From Setophaga petechia (Eukaryota; Chordata; Aves; Passeriformes; Parulidae), in NCBI GenBank assembly GCA_024362935.1, contig JANCRA010000007.1, positions 23,399,003-23,463,002 on the forward strand: 64,000 nt of DNA. The letters run 5' to 3'. Position 1 is the stretch's first letter. Every line of letters starts with the position of its first letter. Position numbers and translations under genes: made by a program. Positions 32,541 to 44,560 of this stretch are shown here, one piece after another. The notes below the pieces were generated by a model. It did no database searches and was not told the origin of the DNA. It saw nothing but the letters and a program-made list of their open reading frames with translations.

Positions 32541-35500
32541 CAAAAAGAGCCCCCATCAGAGTCAAGACAGAAAAAAATGGAGAATAAAAGGGGGTGAATG
32601 GAAACAAACAGCAATAACAACAACAACAGAAAAGAGGGCAAGTTGGAAACTTTGGTCTAGCTTGTTTCACAGCATCCCATAGCCACAGCAGTGCAGCACG
32701 GTCGAGTTGAATCTCTTTCAGTATGGACATGGATGTCAGATTGCGCTGCCATTGGGTTCCCATTGTCATTCTGCACTGGGACAGAAGAAATTGCTGGATG
32801 GGAAAAGGTCACTTGGCCCAACGAATCATCTCCCTGCCCCCCCGAAAATGTCTCAACACCATCTCTCTCCTTTCTCACTGTAGTTCACTCCTCTGCCTTT
32901 TTAATACAATGTTCATCTGCTGTCTTTATGCTCCCGTACAAAGTTCAGATTGCTCAGAAGGCTATTCTTGTCCATCTGTTCATGTGAGCTGGAAAATGTC
33001 TTTATTCTCCCCTACTACCTTGTTAACTTTAATATTTTTTTTTTTCTTGAAGTGTGTATGCTGTTTTCAACTCTCTTCTCAGGATTTTCAGGGACATGAT
33101 TGAGATTCTGGATGGAGAGAAAGAATTTTCTCCCAAAGAATGTTTTAAGATGGATCCCTGTCTGGTACTTGCAAGGGAGCTGCATTCCTACAGTATCTGT
33201 CACAGGAGTCCCAAGCGATGGCATTTACACACAATCATTACAATTATTTGCAAACCAGAAAGCTCATCTGACTTGGAAGTGGGCAACTAAAGCTGCCAGG
33301 CAATTTCAGCACCTAAAAGTGTTAGAAAAAATTTTATTTAGATTTTAATCTGGTATTATATAAAATAAGAAGTCAGAACAGTCAGAAGAAATCACAACAT
33401 GTAAAAGACTGAGCTCTTGGGAAACTGCTCCTGAAAATACACTCACAATAACAACACACCAAAGCTTTACCCCATGTTTAAGTTCTCTTTATTTTTTTTT
33501 TAACCACAGTATTTTCTCTAAAGAGAAACAAACCCCAAAAAACATTGCTAATGCTTTCAGGAGTTTGTATGATTAAGCACACAAGCTGGGAGGTACCTTG
33601 CAGAAAGGACAACTTTATGCACATCTTTTTATCTTCAAGACAAATATCTATTATCATCTAGTATTTCTTCGTTGTACAGTGCTACTTGCCCCTTTCTGCA
33701 ACTTTGTGCAGAATCTGTTGTACTCCCATGCACATTACTCAGCATATGTTCATTTTTAAGAAAAATACTAGGTAACCTCTTTTTACAGAATACATTGTTT
33801 ATTAAATACAGAGAATATTTATAAACACACACATAACACTGACATGTGTAAACCAAATAGAATTGATGCTGACCTGAATAGCTAAGAACTTCAATTCCTT
33901 TACCTAAAAGTCTGTATAGCATGAAATTAGGGTCATAATTAATCACCTCCTCTTCCGAATAAAGGTCTGAAAAGCTAGCTGAAAATAACTAGGCCACAAT
34001 CTGGGTGCAGGCAAAATTAGGATACAGCTTACAAATTCTGGATAGGTTACATTTTAAGACCGTTACTACCAGTGTATTTGAGGTGGTAGAGGAAATAGTG
34101 GACACGCTGTGCAGTGCAGTTTGGGAGTTAATTTGGAATTGTAGTATTAAAATTTGCACCACAGCAAAACAGTGCAGAAGGTAGGTGAGACACAGCACAT
34201 GTAGTGTTAGGAGTCAGAAATTAGACGCTGAAAAAAGTATTTAGGCACCTAAATAAAGTGTTCTTGGTGGTCTTGAGCACCCGACAGTACTCTGCATGAT
34301 TTTCAGAGCTAGTGACAGACAAATGACTTTTGAGTTTGTCAGTCTGAAAGGCAGGTTTTAGTGCTTGTATTTGTGGTTGCTCCAGCTTCCAGCTGGAAAC
34401 CATAGGTAGCAAAGAAAGTGACAATTCAGTTCTCAAATGGGATGTACCTGCCCTGGGACCAGCTGCTGACTTGAGCTGAACACCTGGTAAGTGGTGATCG
34501 GGTTTCTGCAATGCTGGTTTTGATCTAGCTGCCATTAAAGCATACCAAGACCTCATCGTTTTGTGATCAAGGACGGCTACATGACAAGAAGCCCTTGGCA
34601 TGCCATTACCTGCTGGCTGGACTTTGCAAGCCCAGTTTGCCTGGGAGAGTGTTATGCTTGTCCTACAGGACTGGGCTCTGGTCCACTGGATGTGATATCC
34701 ACTTGGTGATAACCTGCAACTTCACAGCACCTTCATTTTTCTTACTTAAACTGTTTTGAAATTGTGTTGTTTGGCTTTCACTGGATATTTGTTTTGTGAT
34801 TAGTCTTGATTGCTGGGTTTTTTTATTATGGAAGTTCTGGATAGGTGGATAAGTTTTGTGTTTTCTTTAGGTGACACCATGTTTTAATATAAAGCAGCAT
34901 AATTCTATTAAACTTAGTGAAAACTCTTGTTTACAGCACCCTCACATCTGGTCCTGAGACACAGGACAACTCTAGGAAAGAAAAAAATATGTTAAGGGAA
35001 CACTCACTGTGGAATTAACTGTTCCAAAGATTGGAAGGCATAAGAACCAGCTTGCACACACATCTTAATTTTGTCCTTTTGTCAACAGGTTGTACAATCA
35101 AAATTTAAGTGACACTTCTGTCTTCTTTGGGCTGCTGGCTCTGCTGCGCTGAATCTCACCTGTTCAAGTTTCCAGTGAACCTTCTTGCATTCTCCTCTGG
35201 TTCTTACCCTGCAGTTATAACCTCAGTATTGGGAGCAAGCCTGGAAAATTTCAGAATGAAAACTGAAACCTTCCAAAAGGTAGGAGCAAATAAAAAACAG
35301 AGGATATTAATATAGCAACAGCTGGACTTCAGCTTTAATAACGTATATTTTTTTAGAGCACGTAGCAATTCAGATCAGACAGAGCTATTTGTGTGCTCCT
35401 GTTAAATCAGGCCTCTTGCCAATAACACAGTGAGAGACTGGTACACTCTATTAAAATATTAATTACCAAGCCCCTTTCTTTTGATGGGTCTACTAAAGAT

Positions 35501-35899
35501 ACTTCAAATGGATATGTGAGAATTGATCAAAGATTCTGCAGGTTGTTGCCACTGCTCACTGGGCATTTCAAACCAAAGGAGAACCTGACTCCCATGAAAA
35601 AGATACTGTGTTTTTACAAGCAATAAAAAAACACTGGTCACTTGATTGCTATGGGGATGGATATAACTAAACCGGGCTTTCTTAAGGCAGAGAGCACGAT
35701 CTAAGAGAAACAAAAAAAGACATGGGAGAGGGAGGGAAAGAGCGAGCAAGAGAGAGCTGAATTGATTTCAGTCTGTTCAGGTCTAGCTGGAAAACACAAT
35801 GCAGTGAAACGGTCCCTTAGTCGGCAAGCTTCTTTTCCTAGGTTTTTCCCATGGTTTGAAGTGGAGAGGGAGGGATGGTATTAGAAAAAGTGTGTATGT

Positions 35900-35913
35900 G
35901 AGAGAGAGAGAGA
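35900..35913 (+). repeat. (GA)7 microsatellite
   Basis: Seven GA units in intergenic AT-rich DNA. Confidence 0.8.
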
Positions 35914-38629
35914 AGGCTGTAGGAAAGGCAGAGAGATGAGAGACATCGTGTAAAATAGTCCTTTCCTTCTGGGGAGTGGAAAACTTTGATGTCCACATCT
36001 CTGGTTTTAAAGTGGCAGTGTCAGGTTCAGGCTGAAAGGTCCTGATATTTGAATCTTTGTGCTTGTGCTCAGGACTTTGCCTGTGCACACACCTGCACAT
36101 CCAAACACCTGCCAGAGCATCCACACAGCAAATGGGCCCCGCACTTCAGAGGGGCAACAGAAAATAAGCAAGGAGATGGCTTCACTGGTTCCTTGTACAG
36201 ATATTCATGCTGGGAAAAGGCACATTTGAATGTGCGTGCATGGAAAAAGACATAACCAAAAGGGAAAAAGTGCTGTGGGCTTTACCTGCCTTACAAAGCT
36301 GTTTTCTTCCTGGCATTACTAATGCAGTTGTTGGGCTCAGAGTGTGTTAAAGGCTCACGATGGCTAAACAGATAAATGAGCACAATTACAAGTGAGGAGA
36401 ATAATCTGGGAGAGTCACTGTGATTTGTCAGGCTTCACCACACTAGTAAATTCAGTTTCAAGAGTCACAACTTATGTCTGTTAATCAGAAGCCTTTTCTC
36501 CTCTGCAGGGGCATGGACATCTTGCCCAGCCTGGATGTTTTGTCCTTGAAATGCATTTCAATAGATTGTTACTAAAACTTCAGGCATATTAACAGTGGTA
36601 AATCCACTACAAACTGGAGGAAAGAAAAAGGATAGGGCAGAATTTAGCACTCATGGCAGCCAAGTGAATTCTGATAAGAGTTGATCAAGTGTGCAAGTTT
36701 CTCTCTCTCCTTTTCTCCCTTCCAAGAGCAGGAAGGTTTGTATTCATGGTGGAGCTGAGGGGGCTCATGCTCTGCTGGGTAGCAAGCTAATCTCACTGGA
36801 ATCTGCACCCAAAAACTGCACCACATGCTAAAACCAGAAAGGTATTTGAGAATTGTGCAGTTTCAGATCAAGCCCATGACAGATGTAAATGTTTCTGGGA
36901 TGGCCTGGGACTGTGAGGTCTGTTTCAAGCCAGAATAGAAGCATATGTGCATGGGGTGGCTTGTGGGTCCTGATGGGAGACAGACAATGGATCAATCTAT
37001 GTTCAATTGACAGACCTCCTTTACTGGAGGGGGAGATTTTGACTTGAATCCCTGGAATGTCGGCATTTTTCTTCCGAATACTCAATTTTCAGTTTAAATA
37101 GATAGAGTGAAAAGCCTATTTTCATGGCAGGTGGGCTAGAGAAGGGAGGTTTTAATGACTCTTTATTCTTGGATTTATAATCTGACACGCTGTATGCACA
37201 TGTGTTTGTCACAAAACTGTGTGAGGTGCCCACCACCCAACCACGCATTGTCCAGCAGATGTTAAAGCCATCAAGTGTGTTTGCCTCCAGTTCCAAAGGA
37301 AAACATTCTCTATTTTGGGACCTGGGATTTTTTTTAAAACTGATCTAAACAAACAAATAAAAATAGTCTTGGAGAGTGGGGCCTTACGTGATCATAAGAA
37401 ACTGTGTAAATGAGGATCTAAGGTCTGTTCCCTGACCCATAAACTGGGTTAGTAATCAGTGGTTTCTGCAGTTTGTTATTGTCATCACAAAACCTGAGGT
37501 TAGGCTGCAGACTATTTAAAAATCACGTGCACCGCCAACACAGGGTATCTAAACATACACTTACTGCAGTGACAAAGCATTAATTGCTTCTTCTAACAAT
37601 ACCTGAGAGGCTCAGTCACAGCAGAGGTCATGTTGTGTGAGGTACTGTAGGGGCACAGAAAGGACAGTGCTTTCCCCAAGGTGGGTACAGTTGAAGACCC
37701 CAAATCTATTATGAATCTGTGTGGTAGGACTGTGCACAAGTGTGGTGCTCTGCTGCAGGACTCGGACCTACTGTGTGTGGACAGTGGGATACTGTCCTTG
37801 GTTTTTTTATATATGTGTGCTTCATTTGTAAGAGGAGAGAGGGTAAAACCTGCCTTATGGGTTGGCATAAGCTGAACTCAATAGAAAGAAAAGCTGTTTC
37901 TAGCACCAGCCAGATTCCTGTTGCTGCACTGTAAGTCTCTTAACTTCAAATTAATGAATTTTGTGTTTCAGTAGTAAGAAATAGAATTAACCAGCAAGAA
38001 ATAAAAAATGTCAGCTTCCAGATTGAGAAATCCTATTGTGAAAGAAAGGACAAATAGTGAAATGTTTCCTCTGACTGTAGAAAAAGAGAGAAGTGAGCCT
38101 AGGACTCTAATACTTTTGCTTATTAGTAGTTGTTGCAGGTAATTAGGCTCTGTCTTGGTTGCCTGGCCAAGGCAGACCCAAAACCATTTGTAGGATTAGG
38201 TTTGCTCACCTTTCTTAAACAAATTATTACCTTGTAAGTGATATGACAGCAGTGAATCCTCCAGGAGCAATGAACCCCTCTGTACCCATGGACACAGGAT
38301 GAGTCAGGGCACGGTCAGACTTGCTCAGGGCAGGTGAGAACTGCACAATGTAGCCATGGAGGTGGAAGGAAAATGCAGGATAAAACAGTATCACAGTCAC
38401 CACTACACCAAAGATATTTATATTGCTTTATAAATACTCCAAAAATTTTGGAACTACCTGTGGAATTAATAAAAACTGAACTGAGAATCCCTAGAAACAA
38501 CTTTGTATGTCTTGATCTCGCTCCCAAAAATGCCAGTGGTATTTGAGTTTTTAGTTCCTCAGGTTTTAAGTACGAAAGGAAAAAGCCCCTAAAATATCTT
38601 CATAGGTAGCCCCTATAAAAGAACAAGAT

Positions 38630-38830
38630 TCAAAAGCATTCCTTCAGGAGATCAAGGACGGTCCAGCCTTTGAAGCCTGGAGGATTGGGAAATTTAAAGA
38701 TCTTTGTGGCAATCATATTGTGCCATTAGAAATCTACCATTTGGAATTGTAAAGCGTTTAAAAGGAATGATTCCAAATTCCACAGCTGTCTGGTGAATGA
38801 CAACTTGATGTGGCCTGGGGGGGAGGAAGA
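38630..38830. promoter_or_regulatory. Candidate element with two TCF/LEF-type sites
   Basis: CCTTTGAA at 38667-38674 and CTTTGT at 38702-38707 lie 35 bp apart, with GATTGGGAAATTTAAAGATC between them. CCATTAGAAATC and AAAGCGTTTAAAAGG follow. Inferred from motif spacing only. Confidence 0.33.
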
Positions 38831-41428
38831 AGGTCATTGTTGGGAAAACAGTTAAAATGAACATTTTCTGAACTGATGCTTTAGATAATACTTTGATAAA
38901 TGAGGTTTAAAACAGATAAAATATTCCGGGTGACTTCCTAGGAAGAACAGGTTAGTAAAACAAACAAACAAAACTCAAAATGCAAAGACAAGAAATAGGT
39001 ATATGGCTTGTACTTAGCAAATAATAGAGGACTGTACAAAATAAAATGCACAATAAACAGAGTCTGAACCAGTAAGAGAAGACACTTCTGCTGGCTATGG
39101 GAGGTGATATATTTTTTTTATTGCACTGCAGTTTTCCAAGCAAGAAAGACTCTGGAAGGCTCTGTTCCTTTTGATACACTAAAATATTTGAGAATCTCTT
39201 TTTATTGCCTTTTTCCCCAAATCATTCAAGCAGCTCAGCTGCTTGACCAAAATACAAAAGCATTGCATGTGCCTAGCAAATGGATAATGAAAGTGATCCC
39301 CTCAGTTTAGTATCTTTGCCAGTAGAGTGTAGTGAGAAAAGTAAACGAACAGCATCACTGATGACAAACTGATTTATGGAATTGTTTGTTATCATAATTT
39401 TCAGCATAATCATGACTAAAGGTCCCAATCCTGTGGCTGTTAAGAACATTGTAGGGACAGACACAGCTGCTAGCTGTGTCCCCATAGTATTCATCAAAAG
39501 CTTCTTGTGGATGGATTTTGGAATAGGGTCTGTTGAGAATATTTTTAAGAGAAGTTTTTTTCACCTCCCTTTAACAGAACCCATATGAAACAGCTTCTAA
39601 TCCTGGTTTCTTCTGGCAAATATTTTATAGGTAAAACCAAATCAATATGTATAATTTGGGAAAAAATTTAAAAGCAGAAAATTTGCCCCCAAATTCAGCA
39701 TAACCTTTTAATTTTATCCTCTTTAATCCTTTGATAATTTTTGTGCTTCTCCTACAGAAAAGCAATTTTGCTAATCACCTTTGTGCCAATCCCTGCATTC
39801 CTGACAATAGCGTGAACAGCTTCCATCAAAGTCTTTGATGTGGGAAAGACACACACACACATATAATCTGAAAACAATTCAGCTCCTTGGTTCTCAATGG
39901 TGAGCACTCTGCTTTAATAGAGTGCAAGTTCTGTGGAGGTTTCTAATCCTTTCTGCCAAACAGAAGAGACACAGTCAGGTAGCACACCTTATTCAGAAGT
40001 TAAAATAACATGTTACTTGCTCTTAGAGAAAATCAAAACAACTCAAGATCAAAAACAGATTCCGCCAACCCTAACGGGATAGACTTTCTACTCAGATAAC
40101 TCTTGATCTAAGTGTGTAACAAGTAACCTGCTTTAATCCCTCAAAGCGATGGTGTTACAGATAAGTACTGTAGTAGCAGAGGAGGTGTCTTAAGTTTCAG
40201 AAATACACAAAAGCATTGGTTGGAAGGAAAAACAAAACAAAGAGCTGTCCACATGAATGTGTCCTTAGGTGGAAAGGTGTATTTGAGGGCACTGCAAATA
40301 ATAAAACCCCTTGAAGACAGAAAAAAAAAATGACAGGCAGGTATTCAAATGGTGTTTCTCCAAGCTGGATTTCACTGATTTATGCTGTTAAGGCTTTGCA
40401 GATTTAAGCCCCCTGATTCTTAGTTTACAAGCCGTGATACTGGAATGGTCTGCTACTTCAGCACAGAACCTACCCCCTCTTCTAGAGGTTCAGACTGGTC
40501 GTGAGCCGTGAAAAGGACTGGGATCTTTGTAAGATTTGGGAATTATTATGCTTAAACTGCACTGAGCACCTGCTTTGAGTCCTTTATTAGGGTGTGAACA
40601 ATGCAGTGCAAAATAATCATGCAACACATACAGTTTTAGGAATGGTTCAGAACCTTCCTTAGTTCTTGCTCCTGCAGACACCTACATAAGCACCTACTCT
40701 GGCTTCACTGCAAAGAGTAAGGCTGTGGGGGTCTCAGTCTGCAATGCACAGCTTTGTGACAGCTCTGCAACAGGCAGCATCCAAAACCATGCCTGAGAAA
40801 GTGTGTGCAAGGGTATGCAGTTGCTGGTATATTTCTCTTAAAAAAGAACCCAGAGAAAGTAATGGATGGTATCTGCTTTTTGGGCAAAAAAATAACTATT
40901 GTTACTGTGTTGTAAGACAATTGTCCATACTTGAAAACAATGCCATAATCAAGAGGAATGTTTTGTAATTATTTTCTTATACTGCTCTGTGTCTTCGGCT
41001 TGGAGCATATTTGATCTTCTCCAAGATTACTGGGTGTAAACACCTTTCATCCTAACCAAATATTTCACAGTTGTTTATACCTTGGGTTACAAACTGGACG
41101 GCACTAAGGCCCTCCTTCTTCACATGCACTTGTCCATACCTCGGACCTGGTATCCCAGAGGATCATGCTGCACATGCACTTTGCACCCAGGCTCCTTTGG
41201 TCTGCACCAAGTAGTTTTCCTTGGTAAAGCAGCACAGCCAGAGGCTGGAGACAGTCCACTGGAATTTGGGTGCCACACAGTGCAGGGAAACACGCACTAT
41301 GCACAGGCTGCCTCTGCAGAGTAAGAGAGCCTGACTAGAAGAGACCCCTTGGACTGTCTTGGTCTGATATTCTGAGCTAGGACTCTCCAGGTCAATTCCT
41401 GGTGAAGTTTTAGCAGTTGTGGTCAAGC

Positions 41429-41450
41429 CTCTCTCTCTCTCTCTCTCTCT
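41429..41450 (+). repeat. (CT)11 microsatellite
   Basis: Eleven uninterrupted CT units, likely length-variable. Confidence 0.9.
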
Positions 41451-43539
41451 AAGGAAAAAATCCCAAAACCAAATCCAACTGGTATTGTCTTTTGTAAATC
41501 CAGTAATGGTGAATCTACCATAAGTCTTGGTAAGCTGTTTCAACACTTGATTTTATTCACTACAAAAGCACACCTCATTCACAAATTTGTTTCCCATCAC
41601 CTTCTGTCAAGAGATCTTATCTCTTTGTCTGTTAAATGGAAGATCCAGATTTTTCTTCCTGTTTCAGTGCTCCTGAGGTATGATCACCTCACACCTTAAC
41701 CTTCTCTTTAGAAAGCTAAAATAGATTGAGCTCTTTGGGTCTTACAAAACATGTTTGACAGTCCTGTAATCATTCTTTACTACTTTTCTTTGAAACTCCT
41801 CTAGTTTTTAAACATCCTTCTAGAAGTGTTGTCTGGACAAATTATTTGCAAAACAGTCACAACAGAGTCAAAACCAGAGGTAAAAGAACTCTGAGCTCTT
41901 GTTTTTTTCCCAGGACAGCACTAGCCCTTTGGTCACAGCACAGCAGAAGGAGCTCACGTTCAGCTGATTATTCATCTTAATGAAGTCTTTACGGAACTGC
42001 AGCTTTGCAGGATAGAGTTACATCCTTTCAGTGTGACCTACATTCTTTGTTCCTAGATGTGAGACTTTACATTTGGCTAGATTGAAATACATATGATGTG
42101 ATTACGCCTAAACTTAACTTAGGGCTATGCAGCCATAAGCTTACTTTGCCTCTTGCTCCATTCTTTGTGCCTCCTACAAAGCTTTGCTAAGAACGATTTC
42201 AGATTTTTTTCAGATTAGTAAATATTATGTTAGTAAATATATTAAATAGTGTGGGGTGCATAAGCAGTTTCTGTGGGATCCTGCTAGAGAAAGACCACCT
42301 TGAAAATAAGTATGTCTTTACAATAACAAATTCAGACAGAGAAGTCACTCAACTTTTAATAATTTTAATGTTTCAGAAAATATTGTAGTCTGTTACAAAA
42401 AGAACCAAGTTTCATATAATCAGAAAGATATGAAATTGACAAAAAAATTGCATTCACACAAAGTTTCCATAATCTTAAGCAAAATTTGTTTATTACCTCC
42501 CTTTCAGCTGGCTACTTAAGTCCTGTAGTAGATGTGCTGTTATTTCACCTGAGCTCAAACTCAGGTTGAGAAATTTTTAATTACTTCAGACATCACTCCT
42601 TAAAAATGCTGATAAAAAAAATCTGCTGCCTTCTGAAACCTCCTTGACTTCCAAGGTACATTAAAACTCAGTGTAAATGGACTAGAGAGCTCCTTATCCA
42701 GCAGTTTTGAGCCTCTAAAATATGAGGCCTTCCAGACCTGTTGATTTACTCATAGGAGTATTTGGGAGCTTCAGATTAGGCAGACAAGATGACTTTCTGG
42801 AATAGGATGCAAGTACTAGTGGCCTGTACACTATGGTAACCTCTTCATATGCTAAAATTTATTATCCTACTCCACCCTGCAAAATGAGATGTTGATTGTG
42901 GTGGTAAGTGATACCTGTTCAAAGCATTCTAGGCAGATGATGAACTTCTTATAATTTATCTATTTTTTTTATTCTGAGGGAGAAGTTTCCCCAGCCTTTC
43001 AGGCTTCTGTAGAGTGGAAAGTACTGTATGAAAGAATAACACAACTCTAGACTCATATTTTCCTGCTCCACTGTCTGTGGAGAGCTACTTTGCCATTTTG
43101 GACCAGAATCCTGCGTTGTCAGTACTCCAGGCTCCTGTGGATGGCAACAATGACTCAGTTATTATGAACTGTTCTTTAGAGGTGGTGTGCTTGTGTATGC
43201 GTACACACACGTGTGAACGGTGAGCACTTTTCAGACCCCACCCACTCTGTGGAGCTCTGGAGGGGGGGAACGGACTGCAAGGAAGGGTGCTGGTGAAAAG
43301 CCAGCCCTAAATCCATTGTAACAAGGCCTGTTCTTATGCGGGGAAGACCCTTTCTTTTATGTGTCACAGGAATCTGGGAGTGTTGAAAACTACTGTGCAG
43401 CACCAGATGACCCCTGCCATCACTTCGTGGGTGACAGGTGCTCCTGACCCTGGTCAAGGCTAATTAATGAGCATTAAATCACCTTGCTGTTCACCTTCCT
43501 TTGCAGGAGTGCAATACGTAGCTGGTGTTGCTCCAGGTG

Positions 43540-43745
43540 GGGAGGCAGATGTTCTGGTTACCTGGGATCGCCATCCCCACCATTAATTGTTCACGTAATT
43601 AATGAATACTCGGATCAGGTGGCGTTGCTAAGCGCAGATCCGAAGATACAGACCCGTGAGCCGGTCGTGGCATGGCGAGGGGGTGCGGGGGAGGGCAATT
43701 GGCACAGGGGGAGTCCCAGCGGCTCCCGTTAATGAATTAATCCGC
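43540..43745. promoter_or_regulatory. Candidate enhancer next to the FBXW4 promoter (homeodomain and OTX/PITX-type sites)
   Basis: ATTAATTG near 43582-43589, TAATTA at 43596-43601 followed by ATGAAT, and GTTAATGAATTAATCC at 43728-43743, whose TAATCC (43738-43743) is the K50 homeodomain (OTX, GSC, PITX) core. CpG-bearing words (TACTCGGATC, GCGTTGCTAAGCGC, GATCCGAAG) lie between. It ends where the FBXW4 CpG island begins. It could serve FBXW4 or act as a long-range FGF8 element; OTX input fits the midbrain-hindbrain domain. Confidence 0.5.
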
Positions 43746-44560
43746 TAACGAGGGTGGGCTCGGCGGCCTGTGCCCCTCCGGTCCCGCAGCCGCCTCCTCC
43801 CCCGGAGGGGGCAGTGACAGGCAGCGGCTTCTGCCCCATGTGACTGGGGAGCGGCTGCCCCGTCCATGGCTTGGCCTCCCCCGGGCAGCAGCAGCTCCGG
43901 CTCCCGGGGAGGAGGGGCGGGAGCTGCTGCTCCATGGGGAGGAAGGGCAGCCCCCGATCCCCCCAGGCGGAGGGGGGATCCCGGGCCGCCTCCCCCCCCT
44001 CCCCGCTCTGGGCCTTACCTGAGGAGCTGCTGCTCCTCATCTGCTCCTACCTGGACGCACAGGCCTTGGGCCGCCTGGCCCAGGTCTGCCGCCGCCTGCG
44101 CTTTCTCAGCAGCCGCGATGTCCTCTGGAGGCGCATAGCCCGCGGCTGCCTCAACTCCGGCTTCACCCAGCTCGGCACCGATCTGTAAGCGCGGCCTTCC
44201 CGGCGGAAGGGCGGGGGGCGGCGGCGGCGGCGGCCCGGAAAGGCCGGGGATGCCGCGGCCCAGCTGGTTGCCAGGGCCGCGCTGCGCTCCTGGCGTGGCC
44301 GCCGCTGGGCCGCGAGGGGCGGGGGACGCGGGGCCATTCCCGGAGCGCGGTTGCGCCGCCCTTTCCCTGCGCCAGGAGGGGCGGCGAGGGCGCGGGGAAA
44401 GGGCCTCCCTGGGAGGGAGCGGCCGATGGCGCACTCCAGGGTGGCGGGGCCCGGCCCCGGCGCTGCCGGAGGGGTTGGGGGAGGCGCCTCTTGTCCCCGC
44501 GAGGGAGCGGCGAGGGTGGCGGGGCTTTCGCGGCTTGTCTCACTGTCAGGCCCAGCGGGA
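43740..44560 (+). promoter_or_regulatory. CpG-island promoter of FBXW4
   Basis: Abrupt rise in CpG and GC content that spans FBXW4 exon 1 and the start of intron 1, typical of a housekeeping promoter. No TATA box. A start-stop upstream frame (ATGTGA, 43838-43843) and an out-of-frame ATG at 43866 precede the in-frame ATG at 43934. Confidence 0.7.
43934..44184 (+). CDS. FBXW4: FBXW4 exon 1 (F-box)
   Basis: Encodes 83 residues plus two bases of Leu84, including the complete F-box and [11 protein letters not shown]. Donor CT/GTAAGC. The N-terminal 25 residues are Ser/Pro/Gly-rich and unlike mammals, so the true start could lie elsewhere. Confidence 0.88.

Larger units (their letters stand above)
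19261..43540. other. FGF8-FBXW4 intergenic interval
   Basis: 24 kb with no gene I can support. Open frames are short and scattered on both strands. One CR1 fragment (21586-21756) and minor simple repeats are the only repeats recognised. From about 33 kb the DNA is AT-rich. In mouse this interval and the FBXW4 introns carry Fgf8 enhancers, so motif-dense stretches are listed individually. The rest (for example 27.0-31.0, 33.3-37.0 and 39.6-43.4 kb) shows nothing I can name. Confidence 0.65.

Noticed and set aside
34221..34601. 126-codon minus-strand frame and the word TTTAGGCACCTAAATAAAG
   Set aside because: The word may be the edge of an old interspersed repeat, but I could not name the family. 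The frame shows no domain.
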